Below, in pieces: positions 27,805 through 36,266 of a stretch of 64,000 bases of DNA. Position 1 is the first letter of the stretch, and the number at the start of each line of letters is the position of its first letter. The stretch is from positions 1 to 64,000 of the forward strand of contig NZ_JABUXU010000003.1 of NCBI RefSeq assembly GCF_014897675.1. The letters run 5' to 3'. Both the position numbers and the translations under genes were made by a program. A model generated the notes under the pieces. It was not told the DNA's origin, made no database searches, and worked only from the letters and a program-made list of their open reading frames with translations. This DNA comes from Advenella sp. FME57 (lineage in GTDB: Bacteria; Pseudomonadota; Gammaproteobacteria; Burkholderiales; Burkholderiaceae_B).

Positions 27805-29031
27805 TTAGGCGACTTTGACCGCCACCATGTGGTCGCGCCAACTGTTGTTGATATAACCGCGATTATTTTCACGGCGTGCCTCGGGCTGAGTATCGCCAGC
27901 CTCGTTGGTAGCGCGGCAGGCCAGCTCGTGCGTACCAGCGGCCAGGTCGGCGCTAAAGACGAATTCACGCCAGGCGTACTTGCCCAGGTCAGGCCCGACG
28001 AACTCGGCCTTCATCCAATCTTTGCCGCCGTTTACGGAAACTTCGATGGACTTGGCCGCGGTCATCCCGCCCATGGCAATGCCGCTGATCTGGACACGCC
28101 CGGCAGCAACGGTTTGCTCCGGGTCGGACGGGGAGTTGATCCAGGACTTGACCGGCAATTCCCAAATGGAATCTTGGCTGGGACTGGGTTTCTCGCCTAC
28201 CGGCGTCCACCGATAGCTGGTTTGCTGTATTTTGGCCGGCGATTGCTCTTTGGTGAATGCCAGGTGCTTGATGTACTTGATGGAGTTCACGCCGGTATAG
28301 CCGGGTACGATGATGCGCAAGGGGCCGCCATGCGCCAGCGGCAGGGCCTCGCCATTGAGCTCCCATGCCAGGATAGCGTCTTCAAGGGCTGAAATTGGCA
28401 CCGAGCGTTCGATCCGGATGGTGTTGGGATCCAAGCCTTGCGGAATGGCTTCGCCGCCCGTGCTGGTCATGTAGACCATGCCTTCGGCCATGCCCCCAAC
28501 TGCTTCCAACAGCGCTTTGACCGGCACGCCGGTAAAAATGACGCAGCCAGCGGCGCCCACGGTCCATTGCGTGCCGCTGGGTTTATGTGGAAACCAGGCC
28601 CGGCCGTTGCCTGAACACTGCAGGACCATGGGCACAGCCGCCAAGCCCAGGGCTTTGAGCTCAGCCACGGTGAAGCTGCGTGGCTTGGCAACGCCGCTAA
28701 CCTCAAGCGTCCAGCTGTCAGGCTCTTTCATCATGCTGGCATCGGTTGGCGGCGCTACGTTGTTGCGGACGAACAGGCGATTAGTTGGCGTGATGACGCT
28801 GTTTCCAAAGGCCGTTCGCCGGGTTTCTATCGTGTTCGCGCTATGGACGATCATGCTGTCGGCATCTTTCCAATTGGCATACCCGGGCAAAGGTTTGGCG
28901 GCCGAGCCGCCCGCGCCGGGGTCCGCTTTGCCGATATCGGCGCGGGCCACGCCAGCCAGTCCCGCCATCGCGGCGATGCTGCCCGTTGATATCAGCATCT
29001 GACGACGGCCTGCATTAGTCAGCTTTTCCAT
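27805..29031 (-). CDS. sorA: Molybdopterin sulfite dehydrogenase catalytic subunit (SorA-like)
   Basis: 408 residues. Twin-arginine signal (GRRQMLISTGSIAAMAGLAG, cut after ARA), the sulfite-oxidase Mo-pterin domain with the Mo-ligand cysteine in LQCSGNGR (about 145), and a C-terminal Mo-co dimerisation domain (about 280-405). Oxidises sulfite to sulfate in the periplasm; the partner cytochrome follows directly. The SorAB pair of Starkeya novella is the model. Fits an organism that meets sulfite from sulfonate or thiosulfate breakdown. Confidence 0.9.
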   Translation of the reverse strand: MEKLTNAGRRQMLISTGSIAAMAGLAGVARADIGKADPGAGGSAAKPLPGYANWKDADSMIVHSANTIETRRTAFGNSVITPTNRLFVRNNVAPPTDASMMKEPDSWTLEVSGVAKPRSFTVAELKALGLAAVPMVLQCSGNGRAWFPHKPSGTQWTVGAAGCVIFTGVPVKALLEAVGGMAEGMVYMTSTGGEAIPQGLDPNTIRIERSVPISALEDAILAWELNGEALPLAHGGPLRIIVPGYTGVNSIKYIKHLAFTKEQSPAKIQQTSYRWTPVGEKPSPSQDSIWELPVKSWINSPSDPEQTVAAGRVQISGIAMGGMTAAKSIEVSVNGGKDWMKAEFVGPDLGKYAWREFVFSADLAAGTHELACRATNEAGDTQPEARRENNRGYINNSWRDHMVAVKVA

Positions 29032-29061
29032 TATTGTCTCCCTGATCGGTTTGGTCTATTC

Positions 29062-29090
29062 TTTATATCTATAAGTCATATATTTATATC
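29062..29090 (-). promoter_or_regulatory. Direct repeats upstream of sorAB
   Basis: Two GATATAAA copies on the minus strand (29062-29069 and 29083-29090), 21 bases apart (two helical turns), in an AT-rich block 30-60 bases before sorA. The spacing suits an activator site; no regulator gene is adjacent. Confidence 0.35.
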
Positions 29091-29504
29091 TCACATCATA
29101 TCATAATGAAATAGAGACCGGGCAACCATAAAGTGATGCGCCAAGGCAATGGTGGCATGGCACCTGCCAGGTACTTCAGTGCATTACTGAGCATCCCAGG
29201 GTTCTCAAGCGCTTGCGTCAAAGTAGTTGTCTGTGCTTTTGAAGGTGACACGGTCATGTTTGAGCGTGAATTTGCGCCACTATGTGAGGAGAACGGGAGT
29301 CTCATTACAGCATTAACAAAAAGATGGCGTTTTTTAAGGGAAAACTCAAAAGATTACGTAAAGGCGCGTTCGAACGATTCCTTGGTTTCTGTTTTGCCAC
29401 GAATATTTTCAATTGGGCACGAACGTTTACAGGTGTTGCATGGTGACGATGGTATAAAAATTTAAGAGCAGGCTTGATGCCTGGGATTTTAAAAAGGACT
29501 ACTT
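29091..29504. other. Intergenic region, no supported gene
   Basis: Frames on both strands (29133-29465 plus, 29096-29305 minus) have no domain and no good ribosome site. The lipoprotein promoter must be near its right end. Confidence 0.45.
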
Positions 29505-29927
29505 ATGAATCATAAACTTACAACACTGACGGGCTTGATTTTATGTGCAGGACTGGCCGCATGTTCAACGTCAAATGAAAACGGCAAGGATTTGTCGCAA
29601 CAAACGGTCGAATATAGCTGCGGCCAAGGCAACACCCAGCCCGTAAGCGTCCAGTACACCTTCCAGGGTGAGGAGCCGCTAGCCGCCAAAGTCGTCTATG
29701 CCAACCAGGCCATGGAACTCACACGTGCCACAACCAACAACGCCGACATGGTAGGCAATACATTTCGCGGCAATGGATACACATGGACCACCGACAAATT
29801 CACGCGTGAAGATGTAGGTTCGGTCAACGGGAAAATGCTCACCCAGGACGCGCGGCAGGGGGGCATTGGTCAGACTTCCACCGTTGGCAACGTTCTTGTC
29901 AAGGATTGCAAGGTCGGAGGCGTCTAA
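29505..29927 (+). CDS. MliC-like lipoprotein
   Basis: 140 residues. Lipoprotein signal with lipobox LAAC (Cys 20). The mature part has the small beta-barrel pattern of C-type lysozyme inhibitors: TVEYSCGQG, a cysteine near the C-terminus (VKDCKVGG) that could pair with it, and alternating Thr/Val strands. If so it shields peptidoglycan from lysozyme in the outer membrane. The match is by pattern only. Ribosome site AAGGA 8 bases upstream; single gene. Confidence 0.6.
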   Translation: MNHKLTTLTGLILCAGLAACSTSNENGKDLSQQTVEYSCGQGNTQPVSVQYTFQGEEPLAAKVVYANQAMELTRATTNNADMVGNTFRGNGYTWTTDKFTREDVGSVNGKMLTQDARQGGIGQTSTVGNVLVKDCKVGGV

Positions 29928-30345
29928 TTAGCGTCATTACTTATCGTCATCCGATGTTTTGGGCTACCTGCATCGGATTGCCACCGAACGGAATTACTCT
30001 AAGAATTATCACGAGTTACAACGAAGTTTCCCAGCCCTGCGACGGTGGGGTAGCTTGGCGTTGCCGCCGAAACTGCGATGGGCTTATTCTTGCCCATCGC
30101 TTGCACGCCTTGCGAATTTAGCAGTGAATCTACCTGGTAGCGGGAGTGCAACCCGCAATGGCTGGTTGGAGGAAAGATAGAGCCGCTGCTGCGGGTAAGT
30201 GTGTTCGAGGATTGGATATCGCAAGTTCTCAAGTCATCCCGATGATTGTCCGGCACCCAGCTTTGGAGAGAGTCAGTTTCTTTCGCCAGTTCTTCGATCA
30301 CGGGCGCTTGGTAGTGCTAAAGTCTCGATTGCTTCTCAAATCGTG
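29928..30345. other. Intergenic region with one hairpin
   Basis: No gene recognised. A perfect inverted repeat GCGATGGGC / GCCCATCGC with an 8-base loop lies at 30075-30100; it has no T run. Confidence 0.45.
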
Positions 30346-30831
30346 ATGAAACCTAAACTTATGCCGCCTCACTTAAACTCCGAAGAAGAAACCCCTACGA
30401 ACTCATGCCTTTTTTGCGCAATTGCCAACAGGAATATTCCTGCGCATATCGTGTACGAAGATCATGAGTTCATGGCTTTCCTGGATATCAGTCCCATACG
30501 GCCGGGTCATGTGCAACTTATCCCACGTATGCATTATGCTTATTTTGATGATCTTCCCTCGGATCTTGCTGCCCGCATGATGCAGCTTGGACAGCGGCTT
30601 GCCAAGGCCATGAAGTCTATTCACAAGGTAGAACGCGCCGGCTTTGTTTTCACCGGCAGCGATATTGCACATGTACATGCGCATCTTGTGCCTTTAATCG
30701 GCCATGCAGACATCACTTCAACGGCATATATTGAGCAAACGGATCTTCGTTTTGTCGACGCGCCGCGGGCTTCCAGGGATGAGCTGATCAGGCAGGCCGA
30801 GCTACTGAAGAACGCCTTGGTGGTTCAATAG
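30346..30831 (+). CDS. HIT-family nucleotide hydrolase/transferase
   Basis: 161 residues. N-terminal zinc-like CLFC, then ANRNIPAHIVYEDHEFMAFL and the histidine triad HVHAHLVPL (about 113-121). Acts on a nucleoside phosphate or dinucleotide, with the middle His as nucleophile. The frame is open from 30199; I choose the ATG at 30346 because conserved sequence begins soon after it, but GTG 30343 and ATG 30361 are possible. Confidence 0.85.
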   Translation: MKPKLMPPHLNSEEETPTNSCLFCAIANRNIPAHIVYEDHEFMAFLDISPIRPGHVQLIPRMHYAYFDDLPSDLAARMMQLGQRLAKAMKSIHKVERAGFVFTGSDIAHVHAHLVPLIGHADITSTAYIEQTDLRFVDAPRASRDELIRQAELLKNALVVQ

Positions 30832-30917
30832 CATCGTTTTTTTCGGTATGTAAAAAAATCACATGAGCGTGTGGCGCAAGAGCGCGCCTGAACGCGGCGT
30901 GGCTGCGGTACTTCGCC

Positions 30918-32255
30918 TTAGTGTCGAACTTCCAGAACAACAGCTTTTTTGCTCAATTCATCCAGTATTTCATGAATCTTTACCTTGTTTTCTTTATCCA
31001 AATTCGCATCCCATTCATCCAGTAAAAAATATTTAATATTTGGATACGTGGTAATTTCCTGCAGCGCCGTTAGCATGCGTTGTCCGGTGGACAAAGGCCC
31101 CGTTTCAGCGTTCCATACCAGCTCATTCATGGAAGCAGGAAGGTAGAACGCATCGTTTGCGAAGTGTTTCTTCAAATATAAAAGCAAAGTGGATTTGCCA
31201 GAACCGTTTTCTCCTCTTAATGTGAACCGTCCGCAATTTACTTCCGTTAACTGTTTTGCCACTGCTGCATAGCCTGAAATTTCGGCTCCATTGAGCTTAA
31301 TGGACCTGACTGGCGCATCTGCAATGTGGCCGTCATTTTCTAAATCCCGCACGATATCAAAAAGAAATTGATAGCTGGCCTTAACTGAAGACCAATCCAG
31401 TAGTTGATAAATCAAAGTGCCCAGTGAATTGAGTATATGAAATACTCTGGTCAGATTCACTATAATTGCGGCTGCCACCGCAGGGTCCAGCGTGCCGCTA
31501 ACCAATGTCGAATACACCAAGTACGCTGTTGGCAGCAAAGTAAAGACACCTAATAGTAGATTACCGGTTTGTTGAAGGCTTGTTTGCTTTAACGATTGTT
31601 CGTAATATCTATTGCCGGCCTGCGTTACGCGATTGCTCCAGCTATCAAAGTTTTGCACATTCCCTAGGATTGCATTACTCCAGATTTTTGCCAAGCCCGA
31701 GCCATAGTCAGAAAAGGTTTCTTCAACTTTTTTTGTTTCACGAGCAATTGGTTTGTGCAGGAATACATTAGAAACGATACTGATGATAACACTCAATAAA
31801 TAGCCAAAGATCAGCTCGTTGGGCAGAATGATGCCGATGACGATCAGACTTAAGCCACTGTTTAACAGGAAGGTTAGAGACCCTTGTATAAAAGCAATAA
31901 ATCCACTCAGAATGGGAAATGAGTTGCGGGAAATGACCGATTCGATCGAGTTTCTAAGGTTGATATCGGTATAGATACCCGGCCGGGCAAAGCACTTTTT
32001 CCGTACCATTTCAATAAAATGTTGATGAACATGGTTTGACCACTTTTGCATCTGAACAAGGGACAGGCAGCCGGGCAGAAATGGCGTGATCATGCAAAAA
32101 AGGTACCAAAACAAGCTTGCGGAAAAAGGCTCGCCGGTTTGATATGCAGTTATTAACTGTGTAAGGAAAAAAGCTGATAATGCAATGAGAGACTGATGTA
32201 TAACGACCAAGCCTAACGACAAGGCGGCATGTCTATTGAAAAGAATGTTTTTCAT
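30918..32255 (-). CDS. ABC transporter, fused membrane and minimal ATPase domains
   Basis: 445 residues. About six membrane helices in residues 10-290, then a very short nucleotide-binding domain: Walker A GENGSGKST (348-356), signature LSTGQ (388-392), Walker B YFLLDEWD (409-416) and the switch His as the last residue (445). Only about 31 residues lie between Walker A and the signature, where a normal ABC ATPase has 80 or more, so the Q-loop and helical subdomain are missing. Fused exporters of this plan usually have 550-600 residues. AT-rich compared with its neighbours. Preceded by a 48-codon ORF (8-base gap) and Fur-type boxes, so iron-linked export, for example of a siderophore or peptide, is the best guess. 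Confidence 0.75.
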   Translation of the reverse strand: MKNILFNRHAALSLGLVVIHQSLIALSAFFLTQLITAYQTGEPFSASLFWYLFCMITPFLPGCLSLVQMQKWSNHVHQHFIEMVRKKCFARPGIYTDINLRNSIESVISRNSFPILSGFIAFIQGSLTFLLNSGLSLIVIGIILPNELIFGYLLSVIISIVSNVFLHKPIARETKKVEETFSDYGSGLAKIWSNAILGNVQNFDSWSNRVTQAGNRYYEQSLKQTSLQQTGNLLLGVFTLLPTAYLVYSTLVSGTLDPAVAAAIIVNLTRVFHILNSLGTLIYQLLDWSSVKASYQFLFDIVRDLENDGHIADAPVRSIKLNGAEISGYAAVAKQLTEVNCGRFTLRGENGSGKSTLLLYLKKHFANDAFYLPASMNELVWNAETGPLSTGQRMLTALQEITTYPNIKYFLLDEWDANLDKENKVKIHEILDELSKKAVVLEVRH

Positions 32256-32263
32256 AGCATTTC

Positions 32264-32410
32264 TTAATTCAATCGTTTGATTTTCGATAATTTTTCTTCA
32301 GAATTCTGAAGCAGAAAATTGACTCGAGGGCTGATCAGCTCTGTGGAATGACCGTTAGATATTATTGTTTTAACTGAATCAATTGATTTGAGTGCCTGAT
32401 CTATCAACAT
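32264..32410 (-). CDS. 48-residue ORF coupled to the ABC gene
   Basis: ATG at 32410, stop TAA at 32264-32266, eight bases before the ABC start. The peptide has a front half rich in Ile/Ser (MLIDQALKSIDSVKTIISNG) and a charged tail (SEEKLSKIKRLN). No Cys, no signal peptide, no membrane helix, no known family. Ribosome site weak (AGG only 1-4 bases before ATG). It lies about 40 bases after a predicted start of transcription. It may be a translation-coupling leader ORF, a small partner or cargo of the transporter, or the remnant of a larger gene. Confidence 0.5.
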   Translation of the reverse strand: MLIDQALKSIDSVKTIISNGHSTELISPRVNFLLQNSEEKLSKIKRLN

Positions 32411-32449
32411 ACCTGTAGGTGGGAAGATGAGTGTGCGTTGGAAAAGTTA

Positions 32450-32505
32450 CACTTATTATCATAATCAATCCAGGCCTCATATCAAATGAGATTTATTCTC
32501 ATTTG
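32450..32505 (-). promoter_or_regulatory. Fur-type iron boxes
   Basis: A perfect inverted repeat CAAATGAGA-N5-TCTCATTTG (32483-32505) covers the -35 hexamer and resembles the betaproteobacterial Fur core AATGAGAAT-type. A second block, read on the minus strand as GATTAT-GATAAT-AAGTGT (about 32452-32469), overlaps the -10 and has the hexamer-repeat form of a Fur site. Both would block the promoter when iron is sufficient. Confidence 0.6.
32458..32485 (-). promoter_or_regulatory. Sigma-70 promoter of the small ORF-ABC operon
   Basis: On the minus strand TTGATA (32485-32480), 16-base spacer, TATGAT (32463-32458). Transcription would start near 32451. Confidence 0.55.
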
Positions 32506-32767
32506 TGTCAATAAATGTTAAGTTGATTTAATCGCACAACAATAGCGTTGAAAATGACTATCGAACCGTTATTTTCAGCGGCTTCAACCACGGGGTTGCA
32601 CTTTTTTCCTCGTACTCAAGTTCTGCGGTTAGCGTAGGGCTGCAGCTGCAGACTCTCTTTGGACTCCTGTCATAAAAGCAGGCCGAATGATCCCGGCCAG
32701 CTACGTGTCTCCATTAAAGCCCCGGGGCAGCATCTGAGCGATGTTTACCTGCCCCTGGCGCGCACCT
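32506..32767. other. Intergenic region, no supported gene
   Basis: Between the Fur boxes and the end of the PepSY gene. A loose inverted repeat (GTTGAAAAT ... TTATTTTCAGC near 32550-32581) is the only structure; no gene seen. Confidence 0.4.
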
Positions 32768-34141
32768 TCAAGCGCCGCTACGCAACATAACGGCAGACCG
32801 GCTGTTGCCCCGTTTCCAGCGGATGATGTCGAGTACGATGAATGCCAGCAGGCTGACGCCCATCAGGGGCAAGGCATAACCCAACAGGGCAGCGATTACC
32901 ACTGAAATTGCCTTTAGCGAGGTCGGCAAATGCATCCATGCAGCAACAAGCGTTCTTGCCGGATTGGACCCGGAAGCGACAGGTCTGCGCAGCCACCACA
33001 TGCGATATCCCAATGCGATCATCACACAAAGCCCGATCCCGAAAGCGATCAGCAACAGCTGGTTGGGCAGGCCGAACAGAATCCCCATATGCGCATCCAC
33101 ACCCCATCGGGTCAGCTTGGCGACCAAAGGAAAGGTGTTAAATTCGGTCCGGTCGACGATACTGAAGTCTTGCGGGTTGACGGCAACGGCATCAACCTGC
33201 GTGGGCCAGCGACGATCCACTTCTGTGACCGTCCAGGCTTTACCGGCCTCCTTGGGCGCACGAATTTCTATCATGCTAGAGCGGATCCCGGCTTGTCTGG
33301 CGGCAGCAACAACCCGTGGCCAGTCTTGTGTCGACTGTGCTGTGCCCGCCATGGCGGCATGGTGTTCGGCATGAGGATCGGTATGCATGGCGTGTGCGTC
33401 CTGGGCTAACGTGGTGTTGACTTGTGGCGTGAGCCACCCCATGTTGGCACGCAATTGGTTGATATTGTCTCCCGCCCAGCGCGACCAGGTCAGGCCGGTC
33501 ACCGACACAAAGATCAGGCCCACAAACAGCATCAGGCCCAGCGTTGTATGCCAATGGCGATTTTTCAGGAAAGCACTTCCTTTTCTTGGACTCTTGCGGG
33601 TGCAGAACCAAAGCAGCAGCCCTCCCAGCGCAGCGACCCACAGCCAGGAGGCAGCCAGCTCGCTGTAGTTCCTGCCCAGATCGCCCAGCAGCAAGGTGCG
33701 ATGCGCCTTGTCCAGCCATAAGCGAATGGGCAGCACGCCGCTGGTGCCATAGACCATCATGTCACCCTTTATCTGAAGGGTATAGGGATCGACAAAAATG
33801 GCTCTGGACTCCGACGCCCCGTAACTGGCGTCGGCAAACTGCACGCGTGTCGTATTGGTGGCCTCGGGCGCGGGCCTGACCGCATAGATATTCGCCTGCC
33901 GGCCAACATGGTCCTGTGCAGCTTCAATTTGTTCAGAAAGCGGCCTGGCGGTTCCCTGTGGATTGATATAAAGTGTGTCCGCATAAATGGCATTTTCAAG
34001 TTGTGGCGTCAATACATAAAGGGTTCCGGTCAATGCCGCTACGAATATGAAAGGTGCTATAAACAGGCCAACATAAAAATGAATCCTGCGCAGAAAGTTG
34101 ATCGCCGCCCCCTTGGCGGGTATAGGTGTTAAATGTGACAT
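32768..34141 (-). CDS. PepSY-associated membrane protein
   Basis: 457 residues with four membrane helices (about 17-42, 165-190, 205-225, 380-405) and a further pair at the C-terminus. Helix-linked histidines (RRIHFYVGLF, KNRHWHTTLGL, DAHMGILFGL) are the likely haem or metal ligands of this family, which is thought to move electrons to metal ions across the inner membrane. A periplasmic loop near 265-285 is rich in His/Met (DAHAMHTDPHAEHHAAM) and may bind copper. Last gene of an operon with PCuAC, SCO and DUF2946 proteins, so a role in copper handling is likely. Confidence 0.85.
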   Translation of the reverse strand: MSHLTPIPAKGAAINFLRRIHFYVGLFIAPFIFVAALTGTLYVLTPQLENAIYADTLYINPQGTARPLSEQIEAAQDHVGRQANIYAVRPAPEATNTTRVQFADASYGASESRAIFVDPYTLQIKGDMMVYGTSGVLPIRLWLDKAHRTLLLGDLGRNYSELAASWLWVAALGGLLLWFCTRKSPRKGSAFLKNRHWHTTLGLMLFVGLIFVSVTGLTWSRWAGDNINQLRANMGWLTPQVNTTLAQDAHAMHTDPHAEHHAAMAGTAQSTQDWPRVVAAARQAGIRSSMIEIRAPKEAGKAWTVTEVDRRWPTQVDAVAVNPQDFSIVDRTEFNTFPLVAKLTRWGVDAHMGILFGLPNQLLLIAFGIGLCVMIALGYRMWWLRRPVASGSNPARTLVAAWMHLPTSLKAISVVIAALLGYALPLMGVSLLAFIVLDIIRWKRGNSRSAVMLRSGA

Positions 34142-34153
34142 AAGGATTTGCTC

Positions 34154-34630
34154 TTATTGGTGATTGTTGCTGGCACCGTCATGCAAGGATCGGGCAGTGG
34201 CCTGGATCTGCATGTGCGTACGATTGCCGTCGTTGTCTTCGAAGGTCAGCGTCATGGGGATCATGTTTCCCTCGCTGATCTGCTTTTTTAGGCCGATCAG
34301 CATGATGTGATAGCCACCAGACTTGAGGGCGACCGGTTCAGCTGCGGCCAGTGCAAGTTCCGGAATCTGACGCATTTTCATGATGTCGTTTTCCATCGTC
34401 ATCGTGTGCAGTTCAACATGCTCTGCGACAGGCGAAGCGGCGCTAACCAGCTTGCTGTCTGATTGTGCGGTCAAAAGCATGAAGGCGCCGGTAGTGGTCT
34501 GTTGTGGGACGGTGGCGCGTACCCAGGGATCGTCCACCTTTACCTGCGTATAAATTATTTGCGCATAAGAGGCCGATGCGACCATAAACGTTGACAGAAG
34601 GGCAGCCATTGTATTGATAAATATCGACAT
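34154..34630 (-). CDS. Periplasmic copper chaperone PCuAC
   Basis: 158 residues: signal peptide (cut after SYA), then a cupredoxin-like domain with the PCuAC copper motif, H-x10-M...HxM: EHVELHTMTMENDIMKMR (about 80-97) and GGYHIMLIGL (about 114-123). Delivers Cu(I) to the CuA site of cytochrome oxidase together with SCO. It lies 17 bases after the SCO gene and 12 before PepSY. Confidence 0.92.
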   Translation of the reverse strand: MSIFINTMAALLSTFMVASASYAQIIYTQVKVDDPWVRATVPQQTTTGAFMLLTAQSDSKLVSAASPVAEHVELHTMTMENDIMKMRQIPELALAAAEPVALKSGGYHIMLIGLKKQISEGNMIPMTLTFEDNDGNRTHMQIQATARSLHDGASNNHQ

Positions 34631-34647
34631 AACATTCTCCGGAATAA

Positions 34648-35250
34648 TTAATCAAGGGCCAATATCTTGCGAATATCCTGCACATACTCCTTATCGGTCT
34701 GGGTATGTGACAGGGCGATCCGAAGGCGACCGGCGGTGTCATACAGGTAGCTCAGTGCGGTGTGATCCATGGTGTAAGACGATCCGGTGGGGATTTTTTG
34801 ATAGTAGACCTTGAATTCTTCGGCGGTCTGCCGGGTCTCTTGCAACGAGCCGTACAGGCCAAGGAACGTGGGGTCGAAGGCGTTCACATAATTGCCAAGC
34901 AATTGCGCACTGTCCCTTTCCGGATCCACGGTAATGAACAATACCTGCAGGCGCTGACCGTCCTTGCCCAGCATTTTTTTGACGTTTGCAGCGCGCAATA
35001 GCGCGGTTGGGCAAATATCCGGACACTGGGTAAATCCGAAAAATACCAGGACCACCTTATCTCTGAAATCGGACAGCGTATGGCGAGCGCCATCGGTGCC
35101 GTCCAGTGAAAAGTCCCGGCCAAATTCGGCGCCGGTCAGGTCGCGCCCATGAATGTTGGTTAATGTCGCGGGGCGAGAGCAGCCGTACAGAATGAGACAG
35201 CCGATCAGGACCGTGGTGATAATGCGCAGAAATCTATTGATTGGCGGCAT
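34648..35250 (-). CDS. SCO1/SenC copper-binding lipoprotein
   Basis: 200 residues. Lipobox LYGC (about 22). Thioredoxin fold with the copper cysteines in CPDIC (about 78-82) and the conserved His in TMDHTALSY (about 166). Needed for CuA assembly of cytochrome c oxidase or for copper redox balance. The frame runs to 35316, but the ATG at 35250 has a strong GAAGGAGG site and gives the lipoprotein signal. Confidence 0.93.
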   Translation of the reverse strand: MPPINRFLRIITTVLIGCLILYGCSRPATLTNIHGRDLTGAEFGRDFSLDGTDGARHTLSDFRDKVVLVFFGFTQCPDICPTALLRAANVKKMLGKDGQRLQVLFITVDPERDSAQLLGNYVNAFDPTFLGLYGSLQETRQTAEEFKVYYQKIPTGSSYTMDHTALSYLYDTAGRLRIALSHTQTDKEYVQDIRKILALD

Positions 35251-35416
35251 GAGGCCTCCTTCGCGGGAATAGATATGAAGAGCGCGATGAGACCGGCGCA
35301 CGGACGGCTGCAACAAGGGCAGCCTGCGTGCGAACAGGAATAATAGGCATGAAAAAACCTCGGGAGATGAGAATCACGGGTTGGTGATCGCAGTCATCGC
35401 GGTCACCAGTGAAATA

Positions 35417-35845
35417 TCAGCCGAGGTGGGAAGGGGGCGCGCGTGGGCCCAGAGGCGGGCCGAGCGCAGGCAGCGGTGGCAAGGCCCGGTTGTGCTCGAC
35501 AAATGGTGCCAAACGCTGTTGCCATACGGTGACTGGCACTGCCGGTGAACCCAGGATAGGCAATATGCCCTGGGATATGACCAGGCCAAACGGACATTCC
35601 TGGCCGGCGTGGTCCTGGTGAGGGGATTCGTTGGGTTGCTTGGGAATGCTCAGCAGTAGTGTTTCATTGCCGCCATCCGCATTGCAAAGCGTCAGAACGA
35701 CGGTTCGACCTTTGTCGCCCGACAATACAGGCATATAGCCGCTGGGGATCACCGATCTGCACACGAACGCAAGCATTGCCAGGCACAATAAGAGTTGCCA
35801 GACCGAGATGCCTTTGCAGAGGAGATGCTTGCGCACTGCGTACAT
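35417..35845 (-). CDS. DUF2946 family protein
   Basis: 142 residues. N-terminal hydrophobic segment (WQLLLCLAMLAFVCRSVIPSGY), a CNADG block near 53, and QECPFG near 82, which are the features of DUF2946. Members sit next to copper genes; the cysteines and histidines (SPHQDHAGQECPFG) may bind metal. The C-terminus is Pro-rich and low in complexity. First gene of the copper operon, 166 bases before SCO. Confidence 0.75.
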   Translation of the reverse strand: MYAVRKHLLCKGISVWQLLLCLAMLAFVCRSVIPSGYMPVLSGDKGRTVVLTLCNADGGNETLLLSIPKQPNESPHQDHAGQECPFGLVISQGILPILGSPAVPVTVWQQRLAPFVEHNRALPPLPALGPPLGPRAPPSHLG

Positions 35846-36266
35846 TATTTTGCGATATCAAAGCATTCGACAAGAATACGGATGCGGGTGTATGAACCGT
35901 GGATCATCGCATATTAAGACAAAAAATGGGCGATGTGAAAAGTATTTTTGAAAAAAATGGTGCATCCCGAATGAGCCGGTATCGTGGTTAACTATGTCAT
36001 ATTTCATTTTTTGATAACGGCGCTAAGTTGCAACGTTAAGCAAACTGTATATCAGCCAATAGGTGTCGCACGGGTAGATGTCCTGGAATTTTCAGGACAT
36101 CACCAATCGCATGCGAAGCGCAACTGTGTCGTCAGCGATCTGTGATAACTGCACAAATAATACGATGATAATAAAACGTTCCGCTCGTTGGGTCCTGGGT
36201 GATAATATTCGCACTGACACAATCAAAAAAACATTTTTTTAGTCGCAAATAGAAAGAGGAGAACTC
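35846..36266. other. Divergent intergenic region
   Basis: Promoters for the copper operon (left) and the M20 gene (right) must lie here. The only strong structure is the inverted repeat at 36077-36101. No gene seen. Confidence 0.45.
36077..36101. repeat. Perfect inverted repeat
   Basis: GATGTCCTG-N7-CAGGACATC, 166 bases before the M20 start. No T run follows; it could be an operator or an RNA hairpin. Confidence 0.5.

Noticed and set aside
29133-29465. 110-codon frame upstream of the lipoprotein
   Set aside because: No domain, no ribosome site, and part of the reverse strand is equally open.
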